This document shows positions 35,201-43,148 of a stretch of DNA of 62,195 bases, piece by piece. The position numbers were made by a program, and so were the translations under genes. A model generated the notes under the pieces. That model was not told the origin of the DNA. It ran no database searches and was given only the letters and a program-made list of their open reading frames with translations. Origin of the DNA: Coriolopsis trogii (Eukaryota > Basidiomycota > Agaricomycetes > Polyporales > Polyporaceae); contig JAHYIO010000025.1 of NCBI GenBank assembly GCA_020543525.1, positions 1 to 62,195 of the forward strand. The letters run 5' to 3'. How positions within the stretch are numbered: the first letter of the stretch is position 1; the number at the start of each line of letters is the position of its first letter.

Positions 35201-35540
35201 CCATAGAGCGATGAGTAAGAGTCCGTACTCGGCGTATGAGTAAGAGCCGAGAGTATTCTGAGTAAGACATAAGGTCTAGAATGTTCCGGTGCATTGTAGA
35301 ACGCACAGGAAGACAAGGGAACCATATGGTCATGGGAATGTACAGTAGTTTCGTAGAGAAAACCGTATATGGTAAGTAGAAACACAGCCTATAGTAAGCG
35401 CTATCTAAACATAGGTAAACATGACCATACAAAGGTTGTGTGCACAACTCCGGACCGGTAGAGCCGTAAATCCAGAATGTCAACATCTGGCTGGCTAGAC
35501 GCGTACTAATGACGGGAGCCAATCCGGGCAAGATTTGCAT
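26271..35540 (-). CDS. JmjC-domain protein, split by a retrotransposon
   Basis: Six exons (35540-35507, 28946-27510, 27464-27287, 27221-26811, 26752-26535, 26473-26271) keep frame at all five junctions and give 826 residues. Introns 2-5 are 45, 65, 58 and 61 bp; intron 1 is 6,560 bp because it holds the copia element. The C-terminal third is a JmjC fold: NGGFLTYPHHDAHGMATW supplies the HxD iron ligands (about H619, D621), and PGTFHMVYTP supplies the third ligand (about H695), followed by GGHFLCFDSLVHT. This suggests a Fe(II)/2-oxoglutarate dioxygenase; the substrate is unknown. The N-terminal half is Pro/Thr-rich after a folded block, and the protein ends in a basic KRKRTK. The start is the only in-frame ATG before the intron; an upstream exon cannot be excluded because the frame is open to about 35645. 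Related JmjC genes are numerous in mushrooms. Confidence 0.8.
28978..28982. repeat. Target-site duplication TCTGG, left
   Basis: Five bases directly before the left LTR, identical to those after the right LTR. Five bp is the usual size for copia elements. Confidence 0.95.
28983..29549 (-). repeat. 3' LTR of the copia element
   Basis: 567 bp; in the plus direction it starts TGATGAACTC and ends ATGTCAACA, giving TG...CA termini on both strands. Internal repeats include CCTGTAAGTCACACAAAGAG (at 29016 and 29081) and TTCAGTCAGTGAGCGAACGA (at 29041 and 29161). These may be enhancer-like repeats. Confidence 0.97.
29550..29558 (-). other. Polypurine tract of the copia element
   Basis: In the element sense the bases just before the 3' LTR read GAGTGGGAG, purine-rich with one T. 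This is the expected place for plus-strand priming. The Gag-Pol stop lies only 2 bp upstream. Confidence 0.75.
29561..33865 (-). CDS. Copia Gag-Pol polyprotein, intact
   Basis: One 1,434-codon frame with no stop. Residues 1-210 are the copia Gag (capsid-like) region. A CCHC zinc knuckle is at C231-C234-H239-C244, and a Lys-rich stretch follows. The aspartic protease has the DSGA motif at 321-324. The integrase has H473/H478 with C505/C508, then D535, D598 and E634, the last two separated by 35 residues as required. An acidic/Pro-rich linker (about 780-860) leads to reverse transcriptase with YVDD at 1115-1118. RNase H has SDSDW (1282-1286), SSTEAE (1321-1326) and D1360. All catalytic residues I can check are present. 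Gag and Pol are fused in one frame, as in most fungal and plant copia elements, so no frameshift is needed. An ATG at 33865 starts the frame after a long leader. Confidence 0.97.
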   Translation of the reverse strand: MGDVKIDSIPILSSANQYNDWAAKLKRYFIFMGCWEIVEGTKTEPSPAGTTATAAELVAIEAWQKLNGQARGMMYMRVSPNFHYVLDAKVLGQGGAAPRTMTAAETWAAIKTKFGTPNSAHVWGMFESLVAEPRMNDSKPLQDQMMKIINRLRDIDSNGVKLSETMQALLLLSKVPESYQSMVSALMAITDIDKVTLDDIQSKTLAEESLRKNGQSANKVSQTKPKPKGPCSFCGGSSHHESNCYKKHPDKRPKGKKKEKERDKDKDKGKNKDTTSHSHAHVVSESVSAVNVLSGPSNIAASFYDEAMASDSSKWTMWLMDSGASQHITGDMSDFSTYQPFETTVPFGTAASGESSVIHALGSGTVEGIAYIDNQSIPVTFNNVYYIPHVEGRLFSTGSIERNGYSLFQGEGRMCIFDKLPDGAVKHGSMIRIMGRKILEARYNPNSNTYWTLLELRNGQRVHLNVRRFKTWHRRFGHAGKDVLRHLPKNTKGVDAVDPADEEPCDGCAFGKSTRAPFPPSEKRATEVLELIHTDLDGPMRTQAIGGWKYFAGFIDDYSGLARAYYLKHKSDAVKAFLDYKAWAETQTGKKIKKVRSDRGGEYTSSEFSELLRSHGIEHQKTVAGSPQQNGRAERWNRTITEKALCMLHQAGLSHGFWQLAIDAAVHIYNRQPMRRHKWQCPITLWDGTIPDVSYFRVFGCKAFVHVQKAKREGKLDKKAVEMIFVGYEQGSKGYRFWNPATRSIVVSRDVTFDEESFPARKLPGNQPVAPSDNPFVNDQSDESSNDDSDSVDPNDILDIPLPIPLDVPPPLDHSVDDDAPEAPAPANAPDRPPTPPPVPAPHPPHRRGRNRPVGNNQPSIARDRPRRDKAGIPHPSRTQDNIYGDENPVHVDARTDPDGDQWEAETFLAFLAAAQSKAGIPQSHKEAMRSPDAPKWREAEKSEYDSLIENRTWVLVPRPKSRHVVSNRWVYDIKHDGRYKARLVARGFTQVWGEDYHEMFSPVARFESIRYLLAHAALEDWDIESMDVKTAFLNGDLEEEIYMEQPEGWVVPGKEDHVCLLKKAIYGLKQASRQWNAKIHQLLLDLGFQRTYSDAGIYVYRRQGGEHVTIVVLYVDDLLLIGDQSSHIKHVKRSLSKQYKMTDLGPVKRFLGLHITRDRSTRTLDIDQEEYIQSVLERFQMADCKPSRTPLPAGAVLVKTDQPASDSFRQRYQSLIGSLLYAMLGTRPDIAFAVTRLSKYNANPSEAHMNYAKHVLRYLQGTKAYRLRYKGASNDGLISYSDSDWAEDRDDRHSTSGFVFLMAGGAVSWASRRQPTISLSSTEAEYKAASDTCRQLAWLRTFGDELGDDVTDPTPLCLDNQGSIFLSVNPVIDRRTKHIEIRYHFIREQVERGSVEIYYVASEDQLADPLTKNVPYSNQAKFVEEIGLVSVAS
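33866..34899 (-). other. Copia 5' untranslated leader
   Basis: About 1.03 kb lies between the primer site and the Gag start, long for a copia element. It has no frame continuous with Gag; the longest minus-strand frame (34638-34213) starts with a non-ATG codon and resembles no capsid. The Gag-proximal 250 bp is C/T-rich in element sense (purine-rich on plus) with imperfect repeats of TCGTATGGGGTGT type. A structured or packaging RNA is possible. Confidence 0.6.
34900..34918 (-). other. Primer binding site for half initiator-Met tRNA
   Basis: The plus strand here reads GAGCGCAGGGCTCATAACC. This equals the D-arm/anticodon-arm part of fungal initiator tRNA-Met as I remember it, with the CAT anticodon near the end. 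The element RNA is thus complementary to the tRNA 5' half, ending at about nucleotide 39, as described for Drosophila copia. It abuts the 5' LTR with no gap. Confidence 0.85.
34919..35485 (-). repeat. 5' LTR of the copia element
   Basis: 567 bp, identical by eye to the left LTR (28983-29549). It should carry the element promoter. Confidence 0.97.
35145..35152 (-). promoter_or_regulatory. TATA box in the 5' LTR
   Basis: On the minus strand the sequence is CCAGTATATAAGGCAG, a good TATATAAG core within the LTR. The matching site in the 3' LTR is 29209-29216. Likely drives element transcription into the leader. Confidence 0.6.
35486..35490. repeat. Target-site duplication TCTGG, right
   Basis: Matches the five bases before the left LTR exactly. 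Confidence 0.95.
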
Positions 35541-35698
35541 TGACGAGAGAACGGGTTGACTACCAGAAGCAATAGAAAGCAGGCTTGGCCACACAACCAA
35601 GATCCTTCCTTCACCAGGATCGATGACACAGCACGTCACACGCTACAGCATAGACGCCAGCTACAGCTGACAAAGCGGTTAAACTGCAGGGTACAACA

Positions 35699-35736
35699 AC
35701 TCCAGTGACACTCCAATCACGCTCAAGTCACACTGC
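35699..35736. repeat. Minisatellite fragment, CCAGTGACACTCC type
   Basis: CCAGTGACACTCC followed by degenerate CAATCACGCTCAAGTCACACTG. Same motif as the array at 18705-18832, upstream of the JmjC gene start. Confidence 0.55.
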
Positions 35737-36111
35737 ATGCCCGGTGTCCTGGAACGCCCTTTTTCGTAATGCGTCAGTGCACAGGGAAGCGCCCCATGCC
35801 GCGGCTGAGACCTTTTGTATACTCAGCATAGTTTGCATATCCAATCATCGGGTACACAAGGTTTGATTAAGGCTGCACGACACTTGCCACAACGCGCGTA
35901 AAAGGTACATACGGGAGGTGAACTACAGGCGTGGGTTGAGGACCAATGTGCGGTCGGCTAGGAGACTGCGATGTAGCAAGACAATATGTGTAAGTACGAA
36001 TCTGACATTACACTGGCCATTAGCTTCGAGGTACATTGCGATGCATTCAAGGAGAATGACGTCTTCGGTATGGATAGCCGCGAGGAGCCATATGCAATCG
36101 GACAAAAAAGT

Positions 36112-37283
36112 TGTGTCGGTCTTGCTTGCAAGACCGGGGTCTATGTCAAGTGAGGAGCACGTGCCACGCGGCGCGACGCGCTCCTTTGTGTCGCGCAACC
36201 TTTGTCTGCCTCCTCCCTATATGTCTCATTCCCGCGTTCCTCTCCTCCTCCATCTTCTTCCACTCCTGTGTGCTCGAACATCCCTCGCGCATCAATTACT
36301 TCTTCTTTCAGCACGGTCAACCACTCCGAATCTACTTGTCCGTGTTTGGCCATTACAGCTGAAAACACCGTGGCAGGACGGGCAACGAGAGTGGCTCCGA
36401 GTCCCAGCTCAGCACTCCGCCCGTCCTCGCCTGCACTTGTCTCCTTTATTGACCTGGAGCACCACTTTCAGGCCGTCCACCCGTACGCACGCCCCTCACT
36501 TGGTGATCGATCCACTCACCACCGCACCTCCGACTCAGCCGCATGGTGCACCCATCGGCTCACTCTCCACGCTCGCATCGCGCTTGTGGCAGCATCCGCT
36601 GCCGTCATCCCTTATACCTCTACGGGCACAGTCTCCGGACGTCGCTGCCCTTCTCATCGCTCAGTATTGGCAATCACGCTTGTAGCATCCGCTGCTACAA
36701 CCTCGCCTCGGCGCCCTGGCCGCCTCCTCCTTGGGTACCACGCTTGCAACATCCGCTGCTGCAACCTCACCCCACCCCCCCACATGGGCACAGTCTCCGT
36801 GACGTCGCCGCCCATCTCAACATCGTAGCTGGAGCCTGGGCACAGTCTCCATGACGTTGGCGTCCCTCCATTGCTTACACCAAGTCATCTCTACACCCAC
36901 TTGTGTTCCACTGGCAAGCCCCGTTGCGCTTGTCACTGCCCTGCAACACTTGGGTCTACTCTACAGGACGCACCTCCTCTCAAGCGTGTTACACCTCGCC
37001 ATCATTGCCGCACTTGCGCATGTCCGGCTCATCTCCAACCCCACCCCCCACTTTCCATCAACAAAACTTTCCACCTCTCGCACCGACACCTTTGGGCGGA
37101 GGCCGAGCCTCACACTCAGCCTTTCGGTCCTCCGGCCCTTCACTTCGCTCCTCTGATGGCTTGAGCTCGGCCCCTCCAGGTCGCGCGAGAGAGCGGTGGC
37201 GACGCGAGCCGGATGGCCTCCCCGCGCTGGCCTGCGCGCTAATGCAATCCGCCTTCGCCCTGCCCGATGAACGCGTGAATAGA
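36112..37283 (+). mobile_element. Non-autonomous repeat, copy 1 (long)
   Basis: The left 199 bp (36112-36310) match copy 2 (37284-37482) almost exactly, and the last 126 bp (37158-37283) match 37602-37727. The roughly 850-bp interior is unique, C/T-rich, and contains short repeats such as CATCCGCTGCT(A/G)CAACCTC (twice, about 36687 and 36748) and GGGCACAGTCTCC. No domain-bearing frame. Both ends are conserved between copies while the interior is not, the layout of a non-autonomous element, but no terminal inverted repeat or target duplication was found. Confidence 0.6.
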
Positions 37284-37727
37284 TGTGTCGGTCTTGCTTG
37301 CAAGACCGGGGTCTATGTCAAGTGAGGAGCACGTGCCACGCGGCGCGACGCGCTCCTTTGTGTCGCGCAACCTTTGTCTGCCTCCTCCCTATATGTCTCA
37401 TTCCCGCGTTCCTCTCCTCCTCCATCTTTTTCCACTCCTGTGTGCTCGAACATCCCTCGCGCATCAATTACTTCTTCTTTCACCCACCCAACCGCTTCCC
37501 CTCTTGTTTCCAGTCTCAGTTCACACACTACTGGATCTTGAGACTGCTCATTTGATTCATATGCTATGTACCTACAGTCCCGCATGTACTTCGCTTCCGC
37601 CGGCTTGAGCTCGGCCCCTCCAGGTCGCGCGAGAGAGCGGTGGCGACGCGAGCCGGATGGCCTCCCCGCGCTGGCCTGCGCGCTAATGCAATCCGCCTTC
37701 GCCCTGCCCGACGAACGCGTGAATAGA
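37284..37727 (+). mobile_element. Non-autonomous repeat, copy 2 (short)
   Basis: 444 bp, starting exactly where copy 1 ends, in the same orientation (TGTGTCGGTCTTGCTTGCAA at the left, GAACGCGTGAATAGA at the right). The interior is about 120 bp. Head-to-tail placement suggests either insertion at a preferred site in copy 1's end or unequal exchange. Confidence 0.65.
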
Positions 37728-38946
37728 CGCAGAATCAACACCTCCGAGACTTTGTTGGCGCACAACCCCCCAGTGTACCCGAAGCATTCACCTCTTTTTG
37801 GATGCTCAGAGCTTGCAAGGTACAGTGTATAGTGAGTTTGGACGCATCCGCGCGCGGGTCCGACGGCGTGAGGGACGAGTATGACAGAGGAACGATGACG
37901 GGAAATAGAGTGACTCCAGGCGGCACGGAGCCATAAAAGGCAATGCCGACGGGCGGGAAGCCATGAGCGATTGCATCACCCCACGCTTCCATATCAGGAG
38001 TCATCCCGCCCCGCCGTTGTCCGTCGCGTATGCCATCGCAGCGGTCTGCACGATCTACAAGACAGTCCCCATCCAATCCCCTGAACAGAATGTGATGGTC
38101 ATATAGTAGGCTGTGGGCATCAGCATGCTAGAACAGAGGGGGAAGGCGGACAAAAAAGTCACCAAAGTTAATCACTGTGTAAAAGGCTTTGCTATCCACC
38201 GATGGAAAGCCTATGTCTAATTGATTAGATTGTACTATCCGAAGCCTTGGACAGCCTGAGTATCCCCGATGGATAGCCAAAGGTGACGGCATTTTTCCTT
38301 CGACCTGGTACGGTTCGGCTAGTGAAGGTATCTGCAACACGGACAGCTGGACCAGGCTAACTGAACTCACGAGGCTACCACCGGCGACATGCCTCATATC
38401 CACGCGGGATAGTGTGCTGATAAGCAGGGTAGACACGGATGGTCGCCCTTGGAAATACCAAGCATCCGCTGAGGATTACTTCGCCCCGCCAAGAACTTGC
38501 GTTGCACAAGTCCAGGAGTTACATAACTGGTGCAACAATAGTAACTGAAGATTGGACGTCGACGTGTCCATCCTAGCGCAAGATCAGGGCACCCAAATTG
38601 CAAGGAATGTGCACGCGCTATCGATAGACAAATATTCCTCATCCATAACAGGGCATGCACAGAGACAGGAATGTGTACTGTGGCCAGCGCACTCCGTCGA
38701 GAGTAGGAAACGCGTGATGAAGAAGCTGAGTTGCTCGCTACATTGGCCTTGATTACACGGAGCTGTTAATACTACGAAGCTACAGGAGAGCACCCAGACA
38801 GTAGTACGGTAATATGGAGCGTTACAAGTGCGCGCTGGCCTTGACATGCACGTAGGAACGCCGGAGTTATGGGCATACGCGATCTCTGGATATGTGAGAC
38901 ACGAAGCTGATGAAAAGACAGAGTGCATACTGCACGCGGTACATCA
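37728..38946. other. Intergenic, no supported gene
   Basis: Minus-strand frames (38076-37735, 38436-38128, 38928-38584) lack any family signal and splice cues. Nothing recognised. Confidence 0.4.
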
Positions 38947-40655
38947 TCAATTTTGTACCATGGGATAACTGTAACGTACTCCGTCCTGAAGCAAGGGGAA
39001 TATATGTCCTAAGTAAAGTCCCGCAAGCCTAACCACTTCCGGCGACCATCTACCAGAGACGAACTCGATCCAGGTCGTTCGATTGTGGTACTTCGGCAGG
39101 GATGTGATATCGAGACTCTGGAGAGCGGAGGGGTTTGGGATGGCCATTACAATTTTCTCCAAGTGGATGCAACGCTTCGCGAATTCCTCTAGGACGGTGA
39201 CAGGCAGTTGCAGCTCTGGCGTGAGGCTCCTGACCGCATGTGACAGATAGGATGGGAAGGCGTGCGGCAAGACAAGAACGCGGAGCTCTGGCCAAGCCTT
39301 TGTCATAGCGATGACATCTTCAACGGTGATATGAACCACCGTCAACTGGTACATGCTAAGTGCAACCTCTTTGCACTTGGCGAGTCCATAGAGAGCCGTA
39401 TAGAGTGATGCGAAGTGGACCGTTTCTCCTGTGAGGACGTCGTCGTCTATACCTAGAGCAATGGACTGCAGAGTAGGTGCAAAACGACCGAGGATGGTCA
39501 TGCAACGCTTCCACAGCGACGCGGTGAAATCCGTCTCAAGTGTCAACTCCTGCAACTGGGGCGCGCGTATGCTGTCAAGGAGTGACACGACCATTGTCTG
39601 CACACCATGAAGATGCAATGCGGTGAGGAATGGCAAGTGGATGTCGATGGAATAGGAAGGAGCGAATGCGGCGGGGATCATCGCTTCAGCGTTGAAGCAC
39701 GTGGTCACTTCGAGTTCTGCCAGGTGGACGAGGTCAGTACAGGCGGCTAGCACAACCGCCCGGTCTTTGACGTTGCGCAGGCGTAGGGTGTGAAGAAGCC
39801 TGAATACTGCAACGTGGTGGATGCTGCACGGCAGACTGGCTTCGATGTCCAGGCACCTGACGTCGTGTGTGCAAGACTGAATGAGATGCAAGGCATTCGA
39901 GGTGGCGTAACGGTGCTCGAGGATTTCGTGATCCGGTACGTGGTGTGCGCGCATGGGAGGGCTGAAAGAGATCGCGACCGATCTGAGGGCAGTGGAGATG
40001 AGTAGCAGGATTGTTGAAGAAGTCGCGCTCATGTTGGTGCACTTCAGATGGGCCAGCCGCGGGAAGAGCGGACGACTGGCAAGCTTGTCCAGCAGTCTCG
40101 CGCAGGTCATGCCATCAATACTATCCGATGTGTCCAGTGCCCGAACCATATTCGCGTAGTGTTCGAGACGACACCATTCGAAGTCCTTGAAAGCACATTT
40201 CAGAGCCTATAAATTGAAGCGCAATTAACGAGATGAATACTGAGCATAGTAGAGGCTGGAAGAGTTGTATGCCAGTGGCGTACGGAGAGGACAATCCATA
40301 GGACGAGATTAGCCTCGCGTCGTCATGCAATCCGGCAAGGGATTCCAAGATGCAGAATTGAAGACACAAAAGTATGGCTCACATAATGCTCGACCGTGCC
40401 CCCTGTATCATCCAGGCCGTAATGGATCCGCCGCATGGACGTCTGCACTAAAGCCAACAGAGGGGCGAACCCATCGAGCTTGTGCCACAAAACCTCCAAG
40501 GCTGCCGTGGAGAACCTTTGAGAGACACGAGCGGAAACCGCGAGTGTCGCTTTATCGTCGGCGTTGTTTTTCATGACCTCGAGGACGAGTTCAGCGATTC
40601 CCCACATCGAATGAGGTGATATGCGAGCGGATGTGAGGCTAGTCAAGAGAGGCAT
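38947..40655 (-). CDS. F-box/LRR-like protein
   Basis: Exon 1 (40655-40383) starts MPLLTSLTSAR and carries an F-box-like helix set: ELVLEVMKNNADDKATLAVS, then SQRFSTAALEVLWHKL. The last exon (40206-38947) begins ALKCAFKDFEWCRLEHYANM and continues as leucine-spaced repeats to the stop, the usual basidiomycete F-box layout. Removing 40382-40207 (GTGAGC...TTTATAG, 176 bp) keeps frame and gives 510 residues; two smaller introns with a mini-exon are also possible. F-box proteins are substrate receptors of SCF ubiquitin ligases; the target is unknown. Confidence 0.7.
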
Positions 40656-43148
40656 GGTTGTTCGTTCGCCAGCTGTGGACGAACGGCAACATAAATATAT
40701 CGAAGACGTATGCAGTTCAGAGCAGATGGCGAAGGCGACAGGACATGGTCGCACGTGCACTACGTTACGTGCTGTGCTTCCTCAGTGAGTCCACACGAAC
40801 ATGAAGCCATTGAACGTTCCCGAAAAGCTGGACAATTGCTGCGTGGCTCAGAAATGGATCTGATCCTTGCGCCATCTCTAGCACTGAGATGCCCGGGGAC
40901 ACGCAAATCCATCATTCCGCTCGCCCTCAATGCACTCACTGAGCATACCACACGATATACGATGTCGTGATTGAGCAGGACAAAGTCCCCGCCCGTGATA
41001 GCCTACCAAGGTTGCGGATGCCACAGGGGCCCATACCTCCAGCGTTTTTTGTGGAATTCGGTTGCCGCCGCTCATTGTCAACTGGAGAATACTGACGCAT
41101 CCAATTCACATGGAAGACGCCGACATGAAGACTGTCTCCCATGCAAGCATGACATTACCGCCATGAATACACACTGGACGCACGCGTGGCAAGTCGCAAC
41201 GATGGCTTGCATGTGGCGTGCTGTTAGCGTGCTCCGCTCACGGCAGTTTCACGGGTCAATCGGGACAGGACGTCCGAATCCCCACGCGCGGCAAAACCAG
41301 ACACTAGTACTGTATGGATGACTCGGTACTGGTATGCACAGTTAGTCCAACGGAGAAAGCAATGGCAAGAAATATGAGGTAAGACCAGCTATCAGACGCC
41401 CTGCTGTGCCAAGGTATGCCTGGTCACCCTCATGTGTCTGTGCATGTGGTCCGCCAGCGTTCCGTAGACCCGGATGAAGCAATCTGCAATTCTTACAGCC
41501 TTGGGTCGTTTCCAGACTTTTGCTCACACACAGAGCGCATGATGGAAAGTGGTCGGCTATTGTCGCCCCCCCCCCCCGGGCCCCCCCCCGGCTGCGTGAG
41601 ACATCGCAGCCACATGCGTATGCCGATGAAGTCCCCACAAGCTTATGGACTTCGGACGGGAGCAACGCAATCTGCATGGTTTCTTACTGACGTAGATATC
41701 GCGTCTTTGCGCAGTCTCGCCTGCTCATGGGGAAGTTGAAATGATGACGTCAACATTGAAAACTTATCTGACGCGCTCTGCCTTTGGCCACGAACGGATG
41801 CACGCATGGGAGCACCGAGGGCGTAGACAGGATACCTCGAACATGCGCTGAGTTCCACTTGGCCAACACGAGCGCGGGCATAGATGAGCGTGTACGTTCC
41901 GGTGCTGGAGAATGGGACAACGGTAGCCTCGACGTCATGATAGATATGTTCCTGCCTGTCGTCTTCAGCGTCGCAGGCGCATGCGGTAGTGTTGCAGTCG
42001 AGTTAGCCAGGGGAGGCTTCCAACTTTGCCCCTGCAGCCACGGGCGGACTGAAGGAGGACAAGTGGGATGGAGGGCAGATGACATAGCGTCCTCACCGTA
42101 GCGCTGTCCGAGGTCCATGCGGAGTTTTGGGATGACCGAACTCTTCCGAAAACGTAGCAACTGTATTCCATCACAAGACAGCAACTATCAACTCCCACTA
42201 ACCACCGGAAATTAAGATGCACGTGTGCCGCCCTGGCGGGATCTAAACACGTATATGAATCGGGCCCTGTGATTGGTATGGGAAGCAGGCTTGGAAAAGA
42301 CCGCAAGAAACTCTTGGTCCCCAATGACATGCAAGAACACAATGGGTGGGAGGAGGGCGGCGCTCTAGAATCGGCGGTGTTCACAGCAACGGCAAAGGTC
42401 AATCAAGAAACGAACATTGACGGCGGCCATGGAGCGGCAAAGAAGCACTCGGCTGCCGGAGCAGAAGCTCACTCGTAACTCCGCCATTGCTACATGAATT
42501 CCAACCGGCGTGATCACGTCCCGAGATTCTGCAGGGACGGAGCCATGGATCTTTTCCTTGTACACCGAAACTGCGCTCTTGCTTCGGCAAAATGTTGGGC
42601 TAAAAGCCGGATAGAAACAGAATTCTACGTACGCGCAAGCACGTATCAATCGGCCACAAGGGTGTGGGGAAACAATAGTATTAAAGAGGACATGGTAAAA
42701 CGCCGGGTATTGGCCTATCTGAAGTCTGACTAAGTGTCCGCGTGCTCATCTCCAAATGACATCGAATGTGGGCGGTCACATGGTGTGTGGCCGACGCTTC
42801 GCAATCGCGAAAGAGGGCACTAAGAGAGGGCGGATACACACAGGAATACACATAGCGGGGGCGGTGAACCATGAGAACAGTGTACTGTGGACGAAACCGA
42901 GGGCGGAATAGAGCAAGAAAGGAAACTGAGACGCTGACTAATCGCACAGAGTGGGTGCTTCGCCTACGGACGCTGAGCGACGTCCGCGGTATGCACACTC
43001 AGCACAGCGATATGCGCATCATCAGATACATAGGAATAAGGGGACAGACGTGGTACAGAGAGGAGCGCACAAGGTGTTGGTCAAGACTAGGTTCTAAAGG
43101 AACAATTGGGAGTGAGGATGGTGCGCCCTGGATAATGGAGCCAGTGGT
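40656..43148. other. No supported gene; poly-C tract
   Basis: A run of C interrupted by GGG lies at about 41565-41590. Open frames at 41342-42402 overlap on both strands with no family features. No repeat element was recognised. Confidence 0.4.

Larger units (their letters stand above)
28983..35485 (-). mobile_element. Full-length Ty1/copia LTR retrotransposon
   Basis: This 6,503-bp element has two 567-bp LTRs, a half-tRNA primer site, one uninterrupted Gag-Pol frame and a short polypurine tract, bounded by a perfect TCTGG duplication. The order protease-integrase-RT-RNase H marks it as Ty1/copia (Pseudoviridae). It is read on the minus strand, the same direction as the host JmjC gene. By eye the two LTRs do not differ at any position, so insertion is recent and the element may still be mobile. 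Confidence 0.97.
28947..35506 (-). other. Intron 1 of the JmjC gene, expanded by insertion
   Basis: Donor GTACGC is at 35506-35501; the end GCTGACC...AACAG finishes at 28947. Without the element and one TSD copy the intron is 52 bp, with a CTGAC branch site 15-20 nt before the acceptor. Joining the flanking exons keeps frame. The retroelement lies between position 20 and 21 of the ancestral intron, leaving donor, branch site and acceptor untouched. Confidence 0.75.

Noticed and set aside
35918..37325. Several plus-strand ORFs of 100-255 codons
   Set aside because: They lie in the C/T-rich repeat element, overlap each other in different frames and have repetitive Ser/Pro/His translations.
41565..41590. 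Poly-C/G run as functional element
   Set aside because: Simple homopolymer tract, possibly of uncertain sequence quality; nothing else supports a role.
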